Under the pieces are notes generated by a model. The model did not search any database, was not told where the DNA came from, and saw only the letters and a program-made list of their open reading frames with translations. A stretch of DNA of 64,000 nt. Source: Dromaius novaehollandiae. Taxonomy: Eukaryota > Chordata > Aves > Casuariiformes > Dromaiidae. The stretch covers positions 8,375,619-8,439,618 of the forward strand of contig NC_088105.1 in NCBI RefSeq assembly GCF_036370855.1, given 5' to 3'. A program made the position numbers and the translations under genes. How positions within the stretch are numbered: the first letter of the stretch is position 1; each line of letters starts with the position of its first letter. Below are positions 1-14,567 of this stretch, one piece after another.

Positions 1-2152
1 CCCTGCCACTGGCATTTACTGTGCAACCTGCACGTCCATGCTGACTGGCCTGCAGGAGGAAAGCAGAGGAGAAAACTTCTGGAGCTCCAACTGGAAGTCT
101 TTCTCACAGTGGGGGCACTGCGGTAATTCTCTTCTCTATCCAAATGCTGATTTTTACAATACTTCCGAGGTGTGAAAGGGATTTTATACAGTATTGACCA
201 AAACAAACAAAGACAATATACAGCTGATTCTGAAGACAACCAAAAGTTGAAATAACAATCTTTGCAAAGCTTTTGCAGAACCAAAAAACAGGCTTCCCTG
301 AAAGAACAGAGCTGCAGGCTTTGTGATGGGAGTATTTGTAGCCACCTACAGCCCCATATTAACATGCACCCTGTTGGTGATTTCCATTTAAACTAATATA
401 GTGGACTGTAAGTTTTGATAACTCGAAAGTGGACACACACCCTGTTCACTCATTTTTACTACAGGAGCACTAAGCTTCAACAGAAGAGCATGCAAGACAG
501 CTAAGCATCGGGCATCTCAGACAAATGTACTTGCTACCCTAAGTGGAAATTTTGTCTTTTAACTTGGGTTTTAATACAAAGAGCATTACAAATCCCTTGA
601 TTGACTTATATGAAGACAAGAACAACAAGAAGAAACACGGCAGCAGACAGATAGCATGTAAGCTGTGCAATGACTGAGAGGAAACTGTCAGAGGGCAGGA
701 AAAGTGTTACCTGGAAGGAAGCTGAAAACTGAAGGAAAAACCCTCCCCTGCAGTTTGAATCCTCTCGTATAAAAAGTTGTTTCTTTGAATACATACTTTA
801 TAAATAAGCAGAATTGAGTTTAGAAAATTGTCTAACTCCAATGAATATTTCTTCCTAATGAGAAAAATCTGTAAGAACCCAAGGTAAAGGCTAGCTGGCT
901 AGGTCAAAAGGGGGACAGCACAACAGAAAGGTAATACAATCAATTACTGAAGACTGGGAACCAGGGCTTTGGCACTGCCTGGCATAATTTTGGGAAACTT
1001 GAATGATTTTAGGAAGTTTCCTGTGTTTACCTATATTTAAAATATGGATAACACTTAGAACAGGTCCAAAATTTTTCAGATGCAAAGCTTTTAATCAGAA
1101 AATGGGTCACCTGTTGAGCCCACTGTAGTTCATCAGAAATATCTTGGGTTCAAAACACCCTTCGCCAAAACCGAGAGACAGCTTCCAGCAGCATCCCTCC
1201 CAGACTCCCGCCATGTTTGCCCCCAGCCAGAGACTCGTGGCTAGTGCGGGGGCCTCCGGAAGTCATAAACTGCTGGAATACATTTGTGTTAGTAGAATTA
1301 ACAAGAACATGAATGGCAGTTTCAAAAATAGAAACAAAATACCTGCAGGATCCAGAGGACTTCTCATTCGCATCGTCAAACACGAAAAACAAGTTTGTTT
1401 GAATCAAAATCAAGTTTTGAAGAAAAACTAAATTTTCTCATTTTTAGACACCTCTTTCTTACCTCACACAGGAAAGTATGAAACTTCAGTTACTTCACAA
1501 CAGAGTATGGTCCATCATCCACCATCTCTTCCTTCTTCCAAACCAAACAAAATAAATATGTTATCCCAAAGATCCTTTTGTCTACAAATGGTAACTGTTC
1601 AAGCTGTGGCCATCTCCCCATAAAAGAAGGAACCTCTTTAAGCGTTTCCCATTCTTGCCCACGAAGATTGGAAAATATTCTCGTTTCTCACACGTATTAT
1701 GATGGAATACATAAAGCAAAACCAAGTTCTAATCCTCTGAGTTAAACACTTGACAAATAAATACAACTACACTCTTCCTGCCCCAAAGAGATTAGTTCCA
1801 CTTCAGTAGAGTACTTTGAAGTCATTGGACTGAAGGTTCTACAGAGATATTCAATGATTATTACAAAAAGTAACTAAACCCGCAGATTTTCTTCCATGTA
1901 AAGGAATTATGCTTATAAAGAATAACACTATTGCCATCACAACACAATCATGCATTGGGAGGAAATCTAGTTTTTCCATAACTCAGGATATGACACCTGA
2001 TCCAGAAGAGAAGACAGCTGCATGCTTCCCATGCTGAGTTCTATTTATTTTCTATTCACATTTTGAAAACAAGCTTTATTGTCATGTATTTTTACTTTCA
2101 TCAGACGTTCTGTTTAACCAGGTCATTTTAATTTGCTTTATGTCTTTGTAGT

Positions 2153-2191
2153 AAAAAAAAAAAAAAAAAGGAGAGAGAGAGAGAGAGAGAA
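2153..2191. repeat. Poly-A followed by (GA)n simple repeat
   Basis: Seventeen A residues run directly into about ten GA units. It is an ordinary microsatellite with no sign of a parent element next to it. Confidence 0.9.
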
Positions 2192-4587
2192 ATTCAGAGT
2201 GCCCAATTGCCTTTTAAATTCAGATGAGGATGGGGGAGAATCACTGTAGGGAAGAGGAAATCACCACCTGTTCAGTGTTACAAAGCATATGAGTTATAAA
2301 AAAAGAAATGCCTTTCTCAAAAAACTTTGGATTGGAAAACAGAAGAAGTAAACAAAAATTTGTTAACGGTTCTAATCTGTATTCTAGGCACTAGGAGAAA
2401 CTATGATCATAGAAACTGAAACAAGGAGGTACAGTACTACAGAACAACAACAAAAAAACCTGTGTCCTTTGCACTGCAAGTGATATAACAAATTGTGCAG
2501 GCTGGAAAACTCAGAGGCAGCAAAATACTTCATCTGGTGCATTCCAGAGTGGTATCGATGGAGACACTGCACTGCATAAATTCAGTTATCAGGTATCGGC
2601 ACATAAAAAAATTAGGAGATAGGAGAGGTCAAATAGATAGCAGCCATAGCTGTCAAAACTTTAACCCTTAACCTCACAAAAATATATAATCACGAATCAA
2701 AACACCAACACCCAAACACACAAAAGCCATTCTGCAATACCCAAGGTATTCCTAAGAGCTGATGAGAAAGCCAGACACAGCCCTGTTAAAGCATTTCAGA
2801 TCCTAAAGAAAAAGAAAATTCCAGTTCTTTAAGCATTTCCTATATCACAGTAAGGTTCTTCTCCCACTCTGGGATGTGGAAGCCTGAGTTCCTTTGCAAA
2901 AGACATGACTACACCAGATGTACATCTTTCTCAAACAAATCTGTTTTAATTTTTCTTTTAGAAGGACATGGTTTTACACTACATCCTTCATACTGAAATG
3001 CATCAAAGGATTGTACAAAACAATGAATTACCTTCAATTATGTTTTGACTTTGTAGGCAAACCACATGAACACAAAGGACCCTCTGTTAGCTCCAGCACA
3101 GTTTGGGACATTACAACTTGTTTTTCTAATGTTTAGCACTTTTGTTACACCCTTTATCAGGTCTCCTCACATCTTGCAGACTTTTACTGAATTAAACATC
3201 CCACAATTCTCTAAGAAGTAAGGATGAATTGTTACAAGGTTGAATGTTACAGAGCAGGAACGGAAACACTAGCAATTAAAATTCTAGGAGGGTCTCAGTG
3301 GAAGACCAGGAATAAATCCTAGAAATGCTGACTCCCAGTTCTTTGCTCCAGCCAGTAGGTTCACTTGGCACTCCTCTCCTCCTGCAAGATAAGATACTAC
3401 TACCTAAACAGCAATTAGGAGCTAAATGTTGAAGAAAAGTTAATTTGAAAATTTATTTTTATGGCTCCTGCTCCATGTACATTATGCAGTGCAGTGTCAG
3501 GGGGAGGTCTAAGCCCAAATGCTAACTTGAGACCTGAATTTATGCCTTCCAAAGAAGAGGCCAGAGTGCTCCACCCTGAGAATTTTGAAACCACTTCACT
3601 AATATAGCGGCCAAATGCAGCAAGAAAGGAGGCAAAGACCAGAGCATTCTTTGCAACAGAACTTCCACCAACCATGAATCCCAAAAGCAGAGTGGAGACA
3701 TAATCAGGAGAGCACTCTGGTGTCCCTTAAAAGGGAAAAGCACACAGACCTTCCCCTCAGCTAGCATTTGCAGAAAACAATCACGCACGAAGAAATGGGG
3801 TCCTAGGGCACATTCCCAGAAGACCATGCCCTTTGAGACTGTGGTGAATGGACTAAGAAATCAGCAGCCCTCCTCTCCAAGCTCGCTCAGTATCATGCCG
3901 AGATCCAGCCCTCCTGTTTACGCTGGATGAGGGGCAGGGTACTCTATACCACACTGACTGCTCTTGCACTACACATTCAGCAATCAACCATATACACAGC
4001 TCTTTTTAACAATAAAGATAGCAATTTCTCTGCATCATCATGCAGCGCATTGTGAATGTGCTCTCAAAAGTCAGGAGAGCAGTATCTGGAAAACATTAGG
4101 CCATTATTTTGCACACAAGTAGCAAAACAAAACAGAAAAACTCCATTCAAAGCCAACGCCGCAGCAAGCAGGACCACTAAGCTTCAAACAAGAATTAGAC
4201 ACTGATATAAACAGGAATCACACCTGCAGTACACTGATTAGAACAAAAATCAGATGGGCTATCAAACCCTCAGCTTCTGGGCAGGACCTGCCCACCTGAA
4301 GAAACGGTGCTGTATAATTCAATGAATTACAGGAGAGTCTGGGATTCTCCAAGCATCTAACTGGTCTTCTCTGCAGATGTGATGCTGATCTAGACAGAGT
4401 TCTTTGATCTGTTGTTGTATACCTGTTCCTAAAGGGCCATATCTGGGGTATGCAGGAAGCCTATCAATCAGGTTTACCTCTGGCTCATGTTATAGCACAT
4501 CTGGCCTGTAATGGTAACAGCTGGCACACGCAAGCAGCACTGGAAGAAACTGCTGTCTGGGGAGGTTAGTCGTGCTGCTGACATAAA

Positions 4588-4700
4588 GCTGGAAGTCAGA
4601 AAAATCTGGATTCCCATCCTGGCTCATTCAATAACTCATCTGAAAAATACTTAAATCTATCTGTACCTCAGTTTCTCGCTCTGTATACTGGATGTAAAGG
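4588..4700 (+). repeat. MIR-like SINE relic
   Basis: The stretch reads like the core and 3' half of an old MIR element: an 'aaatctggattcccatcctggct' type segment, a gap, then 'gtacctcagtttctcgctctg', in the order and spacing of the family (tRNA-derived part, then the conserved 'cctcagtttcc' block). It is strongly diverged, and identification is by eye only. Confidence 0.5.
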
Positions 4701-7322
4701 GCTCTGTTTCTCAGTTACATTAAATACTACTGGCACTACTGCTTCATAGTCATAGCTGGCTCAGAATAATGCGCAGTCTAATTCATCAGTACTTATAAAA
4801 GTAATTTAGAAGTCCTGAAACAGAAGTTCTATAGCAGAATAGAACACTGATAATCTTTACTCACGTTCAGAATAAAGATAAGAAAAAATAAGATAACAAA
4901 AAAGAACAAGATATTCCTCACCTACAACTTTGTCCATCTAAAATACCAGCAAGCACTAAACCTCCCTGAGTGTCTGAAGTATTTGGACAGAAATATCAAA
5001 ATAGAGGCATTAAGATGTTTTCAACATTACCAGAAGCAGGAAGGACCAGCCTGCAGACCCATGAGGTTTAATTTGAATAGATAACTTCACTGCTTATCTG
5101 ATCTGCATCCACAATCTGAACCTTTTGAGGTTCGCCCACCAACACTAAACATGACACCAAGCTGAGAACACAGGAAACCGACAGATTTAGTCAAGAAATC
5201 ATGTAGGCAACAAAATGAGGTCATGCAATTCTTGCAATTTAACACTGGCAAAAGGGAGAAATGAGTACAAGAAGGAGGGAAAGGAAGTCTATTATTCCAT
5301 AAATGCAAGTTATTCTGCACACACTGATGTTCCCACATTTCTGTTTTGGTTCATCTACTTTACTCTTCTACCTTTTTCCCACACACAAACTGACCAGCCA
5401 TGTAAATAACATAAAACCCAACCTTCTCATTGTCTTAATACCATCGGTTATACCAGGTAATGCCTAGTTCTCTCCTAAATGATTCTCATAAAAACCAACT
5501 TAAATTGCACAATGCATACATCTAGAAACAGGATATTGAGTTTATTTCTTGTTGGAATTTTTACTGGCCCTTCAAATGACTAACACAATTTAGGTAGTTT
5601 ACATAAGTTTTAATTAGCCTAAATAAGAGACTCCAGTGTTGTACATAAAAATAGCTTCCACTATCCAATCTGTGGACATGTAGAGCTGCCCTGCACATAT
5701 CAAAGGAGACTGAGTCAGTTCACATCATCCATACTGAAGGCAACACTTTATCCAACCATGACATGAAAGAAGAAAAAAGCTAGCTTTGTCCTCATCAAAA
5801 AGAAAATAGCAATGCCCTGAAATCACATGTCTCCTGGGCAGTTTCCCAAGCACACTTTGTTTTCATTGACTAAAATAATGCTTAACAATAGATATTGAAA
5901 GCAGATTTTCCTACACTTTAAAAAGTCTCATTCTATTAGAGACCAGCAGATCTTGAATTGTGTTATTTAGCTAACACTCATCCTTGCATAGTGAAAGAAC
6001 ATAAGTCATCGAAATAGAGAAAAATTAATCATTCTTTCTTCACTTTTCTTCTTCCACTGTTGTAATGAATAGATTAGAGATGGAACTGGCCTGAAACAAC
6101 ATGCTGAGCCACACCAAACCATCTGAAAATATGTGCTGCATAATCCTATTTATTGGTTCTCTGATGACCACTCCTGAAAATAACGGCAAAAGTCACAGGA
6201 GCAGCAATGGCTGACCGGGATGCCCAGGCTCAAACCCTATGGTTAAAATGCCCCTGGGCATCTCTCTGGGTATTCCCAAAGAACACTTAATTCTAGCCTC
6301 TCTCTTCTTGATGAAATACCACCAGCATTTATCAGTCACAGCGCCTGTTTGTTCTGAATCGCTAGGGATTGGAAGGGGGATTCAGGGGACTTCCTGGTTT
6401 GGAAGGAGGAGCTGCTAGGTGTAATCGTCTATCACGGCATTAGCGCATTTTGATTTGCCTGCTTATATCATTAACAGAGCAGAGTCAGATCTCAAACTGG
6501 TGTTATGCCAGTGCAATGCTACTTATTTCACAAGACGAGGTCCTAGTTTAGACAAGTGGAAGAAAAATCGTAATTGGATTGAATATTGGTGCAATTTATA
6601 AACATACATAGCGCTCGCTTAACAGCTTATGTAAAACTACATATGAACCTGCCTGTCTTACAACACTTACGCAAGCAGCTGGTAAGAGTTTCTCTGGCCC
6701 TATGATTCTGGAAACCGGCCTAGCTCTACTGATTTTCACTGACGCAAATCTGTATACATGTTAATCATCTGACCCTAAATCTCAAATTATTTTCTGAACT
6801 GACTTTTTTTTTAAGAATGAAATACAGCTCATTGAGTTTTTGAGTCCAAGGATCATCTTCATTTTAAAGCAAAAGAAAAAGCAAATGAAGTGGCACAGTA
6901 CTAGCATTCACATCACACAGTAGCTGTTTTCAATCATATTTTTGTTAGGTTTTTTTTTCCCTTCTTGTTCCATGTGAATGGCAGCCAGCTTTGCAGATTT
7001 ACTTCATTTTTCACTCCTGTTAAAAAGATAGTAAAGAGAACCAACATGAGAACTATCATTCTACCTTAAATAAAGACAACGTCCCTTCTCTTTCCATCTC
7101 CAAACTTACATTTCGGTCTTTCATATTTTCTGTCTACAAACAGAGGCTCTCATCTAGTTCACTAGCTTTTTCATGAGTTAAGAAGAAATCTGTCCAATCG
7201 ATTGATGAACAAAGAGTACTAATAACAGTTTATAAAGAATTATGGAACAATTTCTCAAAGTAGCATCCGTACTGTGACCACACTCAATAGAATGGGAACT
7301 TCCTTCCTTCCCCTTCCCCCTT

Positions 7323-7340
7323 AAAAAAAAAAAAAAAAAA
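7323..7340. repeat. Poly-A tract
   Basis: Eighteen consecutive A residues follow a C-rich stretch, within the presumed RGL1 intron. Confidence 0.85.
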
Positions 7341-10300
7341 TCGAAAAGCAAGCAAAATCCTAGGTTACTTAATCTGTACTTTTTCCTTGTACTTCCTACT
7401 GTCCTCAGGTTTAAACTGGTTACCCTGCCTATGACACCTAAGTATTTCTCATTTGTCATTAATCTTACAGATTGCTTGCTGCTACAGGACAAGTCTGCAT
7501 TTCAACGAAGGAGATGGAGGCATGAGGGACATACTGCAAATATGACTTATAAGGAGACCGCCCAATTTTACAGCACAGGAACACTACCCAGTCTACAAGC
7601 CCTTGGGAGGAGAGAACTCACATTTCTCAAGGGTGAGTAGAGCATAGGAAGACTGCTGAAACAAGTCTTGCAGACACAGGTGTCAGGAAGAGGAGGAATG
7701 TGATTCAGTAATTTACCCAAATGGATGCAACAGTATTTCTCTCAAAGACCATGAAATATGAAGGAAGATTTCTCTAGTTTTATCTCTGCCCAATCCAGAC
7801 AATTATCATCTTTTTAAAAATAACATTCTTGCCATTCTTTAATACTGATAGGAAACAATCTGTCAGATTCTGTTAACAATGGAGTCTATTTTTGTCAATT
7901 GTATGATGTATTTCATTACACTTTTTAAGCCTGTGAATAAAGCAAAACAGGGCCCAATTTTTCCCATATGTAAGCACAGAAGTAACCTGTGTAATCTGTA
8001 ATGCACAGATTTTATACAAAAAATGGCAAACCACTAACTGAACTTTTAGCAGTTCATCCTTAAGCAACAGCCAGGGCAGAGACCACCACCAATGTCTGTC
8101 CACTGAAATTTGTAATTTCATACTCTTTTCATAACATTTACTGCATGGCCAGAAATCAGGACACTGATAACATTTCAAATTTCCACTCTGACTTCTATGC
8201 CAATAGCACATATTATTCAGCAACCTCCATTTAAAGAACCGTGCACAAATTCACAAAAACCACTGCATGGGTTCAATTCCCATGATTTCATTTTGTATTG
8301 CCCAAAAGAATGTATACTTAAGGACAGTATTTTTCTAGTGCAAAACAAAAATACATGTATATGTTCTGAGCTTCACAAACCAAAGATATGACAGCCTCTA
8401 TGGAGATTATTATACATGAAAAGAAACCAGATCATTCTGATTTACTGTACCCACGTGGTTCACTGAAACAGGAATGTGTGATTCTGGTCACTCACCTGTG
8501 TCACAGTATGTAAACCATACACTAGCCAGGAAAGGATGAGCACAAAATTTAGAAAATCTGTATCACTATTACTTGCTTCCAGGCAGAGCCAAGAGAGTAA
8601 AAATCAGCCAACATATACGTATGGATGACGACTTCTTTCCAGTGCGTTGGAAGAAGTCATGAGCAAAGAAAGCTTGACTGAGTCCTGAAGAAGGGGACAA
8701 GAAAGGCCCCAGGCGTTGCAGATCTGGCAAAAGGAGCAGAAGGTTGAGGAGAAACTAGCTCAACCTCTGAATGGAAGAGAGCCATAACATTTCACACAAG
8801 GTTTTGAGCACTGCTGCCAGATTCCAGGAAGAAACTGCAAGTACCATTTCTCTGAAAAGAGGAGGAATGAAAGACAAACCAGGAGACAAGGACGACAGGA
8901 TACGGTGAGTCAGTGTTTTTTGGAAAATGGCTTGTTTCTTTTGAAAGCTAAAGGACTCGGAGAGCCTGGGAGAGGTGGAAATGAGCATAATCTGGCCAGG
9001 AACACAAAGTTATAAGAGAAAGGGATGACTTGAAAACCCAGAGCAGCAGGTGGCACATGAAAAGCCTGTAATAACAAGCTTCACACTGCATGAGCCACAC
9101 GCGAATCCTACTGACAGTGACAACAATCTCTCTTCCCAATCTATGTTGGTATAAACATAAGAAACAGCAGGTTCAGCATCCTCGGTGTTATGAAATAAAC
9201 TGTTCCTTCTTTCCAACAGGAAACCGATACCAACACTTACTTTCATGAGCTAGGCTTCGACCAAATCCATTCAAAACTGCATATTTCTTGGAGGCAATGC
9301 CGTGTAACAAATTATGCTGTAGAGTCCAGATCCTTTGCACTGCTACAGATGAAGCCATAATAAAAGGGAAAAAGCAATGGCAAAACACCATCAGTGCTGT
9401 GGAAGAGGAAATGTATAAGCCACCCAAGCAAAACACAACTATTGCAAAGTTACCTTGGACACCTTAACGTTCTCACATCATAGATTAGGTGCAAAAAACT
9501 TTGCTCTACCTGAAAGTTAGACATATGACAATATACAAAGTACTGACAGCTCTCACTCTTGGATAGCAAAGTTTGGATTTAGCCCTTCAGATAAGCATCC
9601 AGCTGACAGAATCAGATTACCACCAAAGAACATCAGTGCTTTTTACTTTTTCAAAATTCCACCCCGTAATGCTGCAAAGGCAAGTTTGAAAGATTTCCAT
9701 ATAGGAAGGCAGACAAGCCCTTTAAAAAAAAAAAAAAGAGGCTTAACTTTCAAGCCAGTCTCATGGAGTGCTTAGGGTTGGCAATGGTGCCAGTGCAAAT
9801 CTTGGATCTTAATTTATTTGGGGAGTATAAAAAGAAATATGGTATTTGGAGCTGTCACTTAACATATCTTATTTTCTAGCCTCTATTTACATTTTTTCAT
9901 CCAACCACAAATTGACCCAAATTCATATCTGTGAGAATAACATCAGGTATCAATTTGACTAGTTTCCTACATTAACAACTATCATTCTCAGCAGCGAATA
10001 CCCTCCCTCACACAATAAATAATCAATCTTTGGCAGCTGTTACTGTTTTAGTTCCATACCCTGCCAAGATTTATACATCTGCTTAACTTTATGCATGTAA
10101 ACAGTCCCAGTAACATTAGCAAGAGTCCTTGCATTTGTTAAGTTAAGCACATCTGTAGAATTAGTAGGATCAGGACATTGCCTAGAATTCTCACAAGCAA
10201 ATAAAATCTGAGTCTGAAATACATACGATTATCATTTCTTCACTTCATGCTTTCAGGTTCCCATTTTTCATTATGTCTTTGCAAGTGGTCTTAGATTCAA

Positions 10301-12136
10301 ATAGGTCTCCAAGCCAGAAAGTCTCTCAAGGGCTCTTTCAAACATCTGCTCTTTTACCAAGGAGTGAAAACCAGCACAAAGAACAGCATGATTCTTTGAA
10401 AAGAAAACACTTAAATATCAGTTACAGCCATTTGTCCCGATGGTTTTTATACGCATGCTGAATAGTAATCTACACAGACTATTTTGAGTAAACTAAATGA
10501 ACCAGAAGGCAAGTGCCTCATGAGTCAATCTAGTATACTGCAAACCTGGTTTTGCTAATCTTGGCATAATTCAACAGCAAAATTCTGTTAAATGGCCACA
10601 TCCAGGTCACCAGCATCTACCTCATGAAAAACCAATAATAAACCAACATTATTAGCACAATGGACTCTGGAGAGAACAAACACTGCAGTACATGAAAAGC
10701 TAGAGATGTCTTCCTGATTCAAGATTGTGCAGTCTCTAGTCATAACTCTTTTCTCTGGTCATTTTTTCTACTGCCTGTGGTAGCTGCTACTACTAAGAGA
10801 ATATGAGCTCAAAGATCGCCCTCCCTTTGTTGCAGTTTCCAGGATTCAACTACAACATGCAAAGGACCTTCCCCTGCTTGATGCCAAGGTGAAGGGGCCT
10901 AATTCTCATTTCACTTAATACAGCAAAAATAGGAATAACATAGCTAAGATGAGTAAAGTGCCATTTAATGGCACTTAACAGTCCCATCCCAATACACCTA
11001 CATGGATACACCATATAATTCTCACACTAGCTTACATTTTCAAATGCACTCAATTTATAGACAAGATAAGCTTTATGCTGTGGATAAAGTCCACGTACAC
11101 AGTAGGTGACTTTCTGCTATAATGAACAGTTTTGTAGTGAATGGATATGTGCAGGGCTATACTACTAAACCAATCAACACCACCTTCAACAAGAAGCAGG
11201 AAAAAAAGTTACCATTATTTTTACGTTATCAACCTTCTTAAGTGCTTTAGGCAATTTTTGCTGAGGCTGTCTGACTAAAGTGACATAAAACAGACATTTC
11301 TCTCTCTTTTTTTGCTGCCTCTGTGGGGTCATTAGCCTAATATCCTACAGAAAAGAGGCTCATGCAGTTAGGCCATCTTTCTGCCCTATTCCCACTCCAC
11401 CCAGTGCGAATTCTGAACTCATTGGCTCACCTGAACCCACTGAACACAGCTGAGAAATGAGCAGAGGTCACCGACATGCTCCCACTAATTCCTACTAGCT
11501 AATGGAAAAATCAGCAGACAAATAGATACCAAGGAAAGTACATCTACTAAAGACAACTTTTCGCTATAGTTCGTCTGCTACCCGCTTGCCTAGCTGGCCA
11601 TCAGCTGATCAGGACCTGCGTGGTTTGAAACTAGCTGCAGCCAGCACCTTTCCATGCCGGGCTCATAGAGCTGCGCGACCACTACAGGGAGGAACTGTTC
11701 ATGGAAGGTATTAGGGGTGAAATAAAGTGATGTAGGAGAAAGCAAAAGTAATTTGGGGGCAAGAAGGCGGGGATAAACATGACAAACATAAGACATAAGT
11801 CCCTAAAGTACCTTACAGACTTCATGAGGCTTGCAGCCCATCACACAACTTGTTTTTCATATCAAGTCCTCCAAGATTACTGACAAATTTGGATATTGCA
11901 GAATGCTCTGTATGTCCAGTAAGTTCTTAATTTTCATGGTTACCCTTAGCTGATTTACATATCAATGCAGTGAAAATGAGAGATGAGCTGCTGTTCATTA
12001 TCAGCAACATCATAAATTCATCAGTGGATGACAGATTATAGAAGCAGCAAAACTTTGCATTTTTAAATTTCACTCAGAATACATAGACAAAGGAAAAATA
12101 CTTATTTTTAGACGTAAAGATAGAGATAGGAAAATC

Positions 12137-12163
12137 AAAAAAAAAGAAAAAAAAGAAAAAGAA
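12137..12163. repeat. A-rich simple repeat
   Basis: A-runs are broken by single G residues (an (A)nG low-complexity tract). A similar poly-A plus (GA)n tract lies at about 12781-12804. Confidence 0.8.
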
Positions 12164-14549
12164 ATGGAGCTCTGGAAAAATCCATGGAAGTGAGCTGATA
12201 ATTTAAATCACTTTGAGGTTGGACGAGACAGGTGAGGAAAGGCTGGTGGAACAGTTTTGTAAAGCTAAGCTCTGAGTCTGACTTTCACATAAACTCAAGC
12301 AGAAAACATTCCAAACTCAGGACCCGAATCCTCACTAATCTTTATAGCCTTATGGCAAAATGTAAAATATCAGGACTCCACTCTGGAGCTATAAGCCTGC
12401 ATTCCTGCAATGTTAGATTTCAGGCCTTGAAACTCAAGTGCTAAATGAACTTGATATTGTTGAGTGTGAAGGCAAATTACCCTACAGCACTCTTTACAGC
12501 TCAGGTTTAAACTGTCCATGGGGACATGTTTATTAGCAGGTTTGGACAGCATTCTATTTCTTTCCTCACTTCCTTTGCTTCTTATTTTTAAAATCCTACG
12601 ACGGCACAAGAACATCAAGTCTCTGGCTGTTTACGGACCATGTGACTCTTCTGTACTCTGAACTCAGATAAACTTCTTACTGAATGAAGTCATGTGTAAA
12701 ATGCTTTCCAACAGAGATTATTTTGAACCAGGCCGTACTAAGAAATGCAACTGAATTTCAACACTCATATTTCAGCAGTTAAAAAAAAAAAAGAGAGAGA
12801 GAGAATCGTTCCTGTACAGAGTGCAGTACTTTGTGTGGCAGGGCAAGGGGGACCACCAGATCCTCTCACATAAACAAAACTACGCTTATACTAGATTACG
12901 AAAGTAGATAATTTTTAGTTAATTAATGGAAAAAAAATTTTCATCATATTTCTTTATAATCACACTTCAAAAAAACAGTTTTGCCTAATACTACATAGGT
13001 CTTTAGTGCATGCGTGCATCTTTGCTTACAAAAGATATCTTCATAAATCACAGAATCCCAACCTGAAATCAGCAGAACCAGAATCAGGTCACAGAATTCC
13101 ACCTTGAGATGGATCAGAATCTCTGTATGTTTTTTTAGCCTGAAGAGATACCAGGTTTAGCTAATATTTGGATAAAAAAAATTCATGACCCTGATCATTA
13201 TGCTTTTTTTTCCTCTAGGAACAGAACATATGGCCTACATCCTGGCTAACTTCCAACAGGAGTAATTACATTCTGACCACATAAGTTTCCCCTGTGGTTT
13301 AGCTAGGTATAGCATTCCTCTTCAGTTCCTCCTGTGAATGTTTATACGTTGTTGTGGAGCACTATTAAATGGCTACTGCCCTCTGCCCTAAAGATGACTG
13401 CAATTCAGCAATAACTGAAACAATTTTCATAAACATATAATTATATCCTGAGGTTTTGCAGGGGGAGGGAGAGGAGGGGAACAGGGTCTGTTTTGTTTCT
13501 TAACATGTGTTTTGAATTCCTAATCATATTCAATAGACACTATCTTTTGTATCAGGATGATGCTTTCATGCAGTGAAAGTGATAGATGATGATGAACAAG
13601 GTATTTTCCCTTAACAACCTTTAACATTAACAATGCTTGTTAAAGGATCTTCTACCCCTAGGGCCATGCAGCACATCTAAAATCATGCATTTCTTCTGAG
13701 GACAGGGAGCAGCCTATAGACTCATGGAGGGCTGTGTGTTGAGAAAGAAGGTTAATATTGGAGAAGACACCAGGCAAGCTCTCAGCTGAAAAAAAGGGAA
13801 AACCAGGCAAAGAAAAATAAGAGTTTGGCTATCTTTTATTTTTATGCTGGAACATGGACTGTTTGTATTGTTGTGTTTTGTTTACAGGGTAGGGAGAAAG
13901 CAACATAACAGATATACAACACCATACAATGCCGGAGTCCACCATGCAGTCTGAAGATCTCAGAGCACTTTACAATTAGTGCCTATGCAAGGTACTGGAG
14001 TCAAGCATTACAAGAGCCGTCTTAGAAAGAACTACAGGACCAAATTCTATGTACCTGATCAGGTAAAATTCTTTTTTCCCCCAAAAATAAGGATTGCAAA
14101 TACTGAAATCAAGACCAAAATTACCAAAAGGGAGAAGTCATTCTGAGTACTTCCATTTCTGATTTTCCTGCCTGAAGCCATCTAAAATCCCGATTTCAGA
14201 CTTAGATATCTATTAACTTCAGCAAAAGTCTGCAGTATTTATTACCTCTACAAAAGCATCAGAATCACTGTGACAAATCAGGCACTCTGAAAGTCAGAAG
14301 CCGGTTTAACAATTTCACCTGCACAGGATCTAAGTGTCATTAAGCAGCAGAAATACCAGAAGGAGAATCATTTAGATCAGTCCATGTTTTAACCACTTGG
14401 CCAGATTTATAAACTACTCTGAAGATGACAAATGCTACAGAGCTGTTCAGTATTACTAAACAACATTGTACATGGGAACGGGATTTTTTCTGCAAGAGAC
14501 CTGAATGAAGAGCTCCTATCAGCTGCTTAACCCATGTGTTTGTATACAC

Positions 14550-14567
14550 ACATACACACACACACAA
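14550..14567. repeat. Short (CA)n microsatellite
   Basis: Roughly eight CA units are interrupted once by T, within a longer alternating purine-pyrimidine stretch that continues to about 14590. Confidence 0.75.

Noticed and set aside
8262-8286. tRNA-like T-arm (TGGGTTCAATTCCCA)
   Set aside because: No D-arm, anticodon arm or acceptor stem could be placed upstream.
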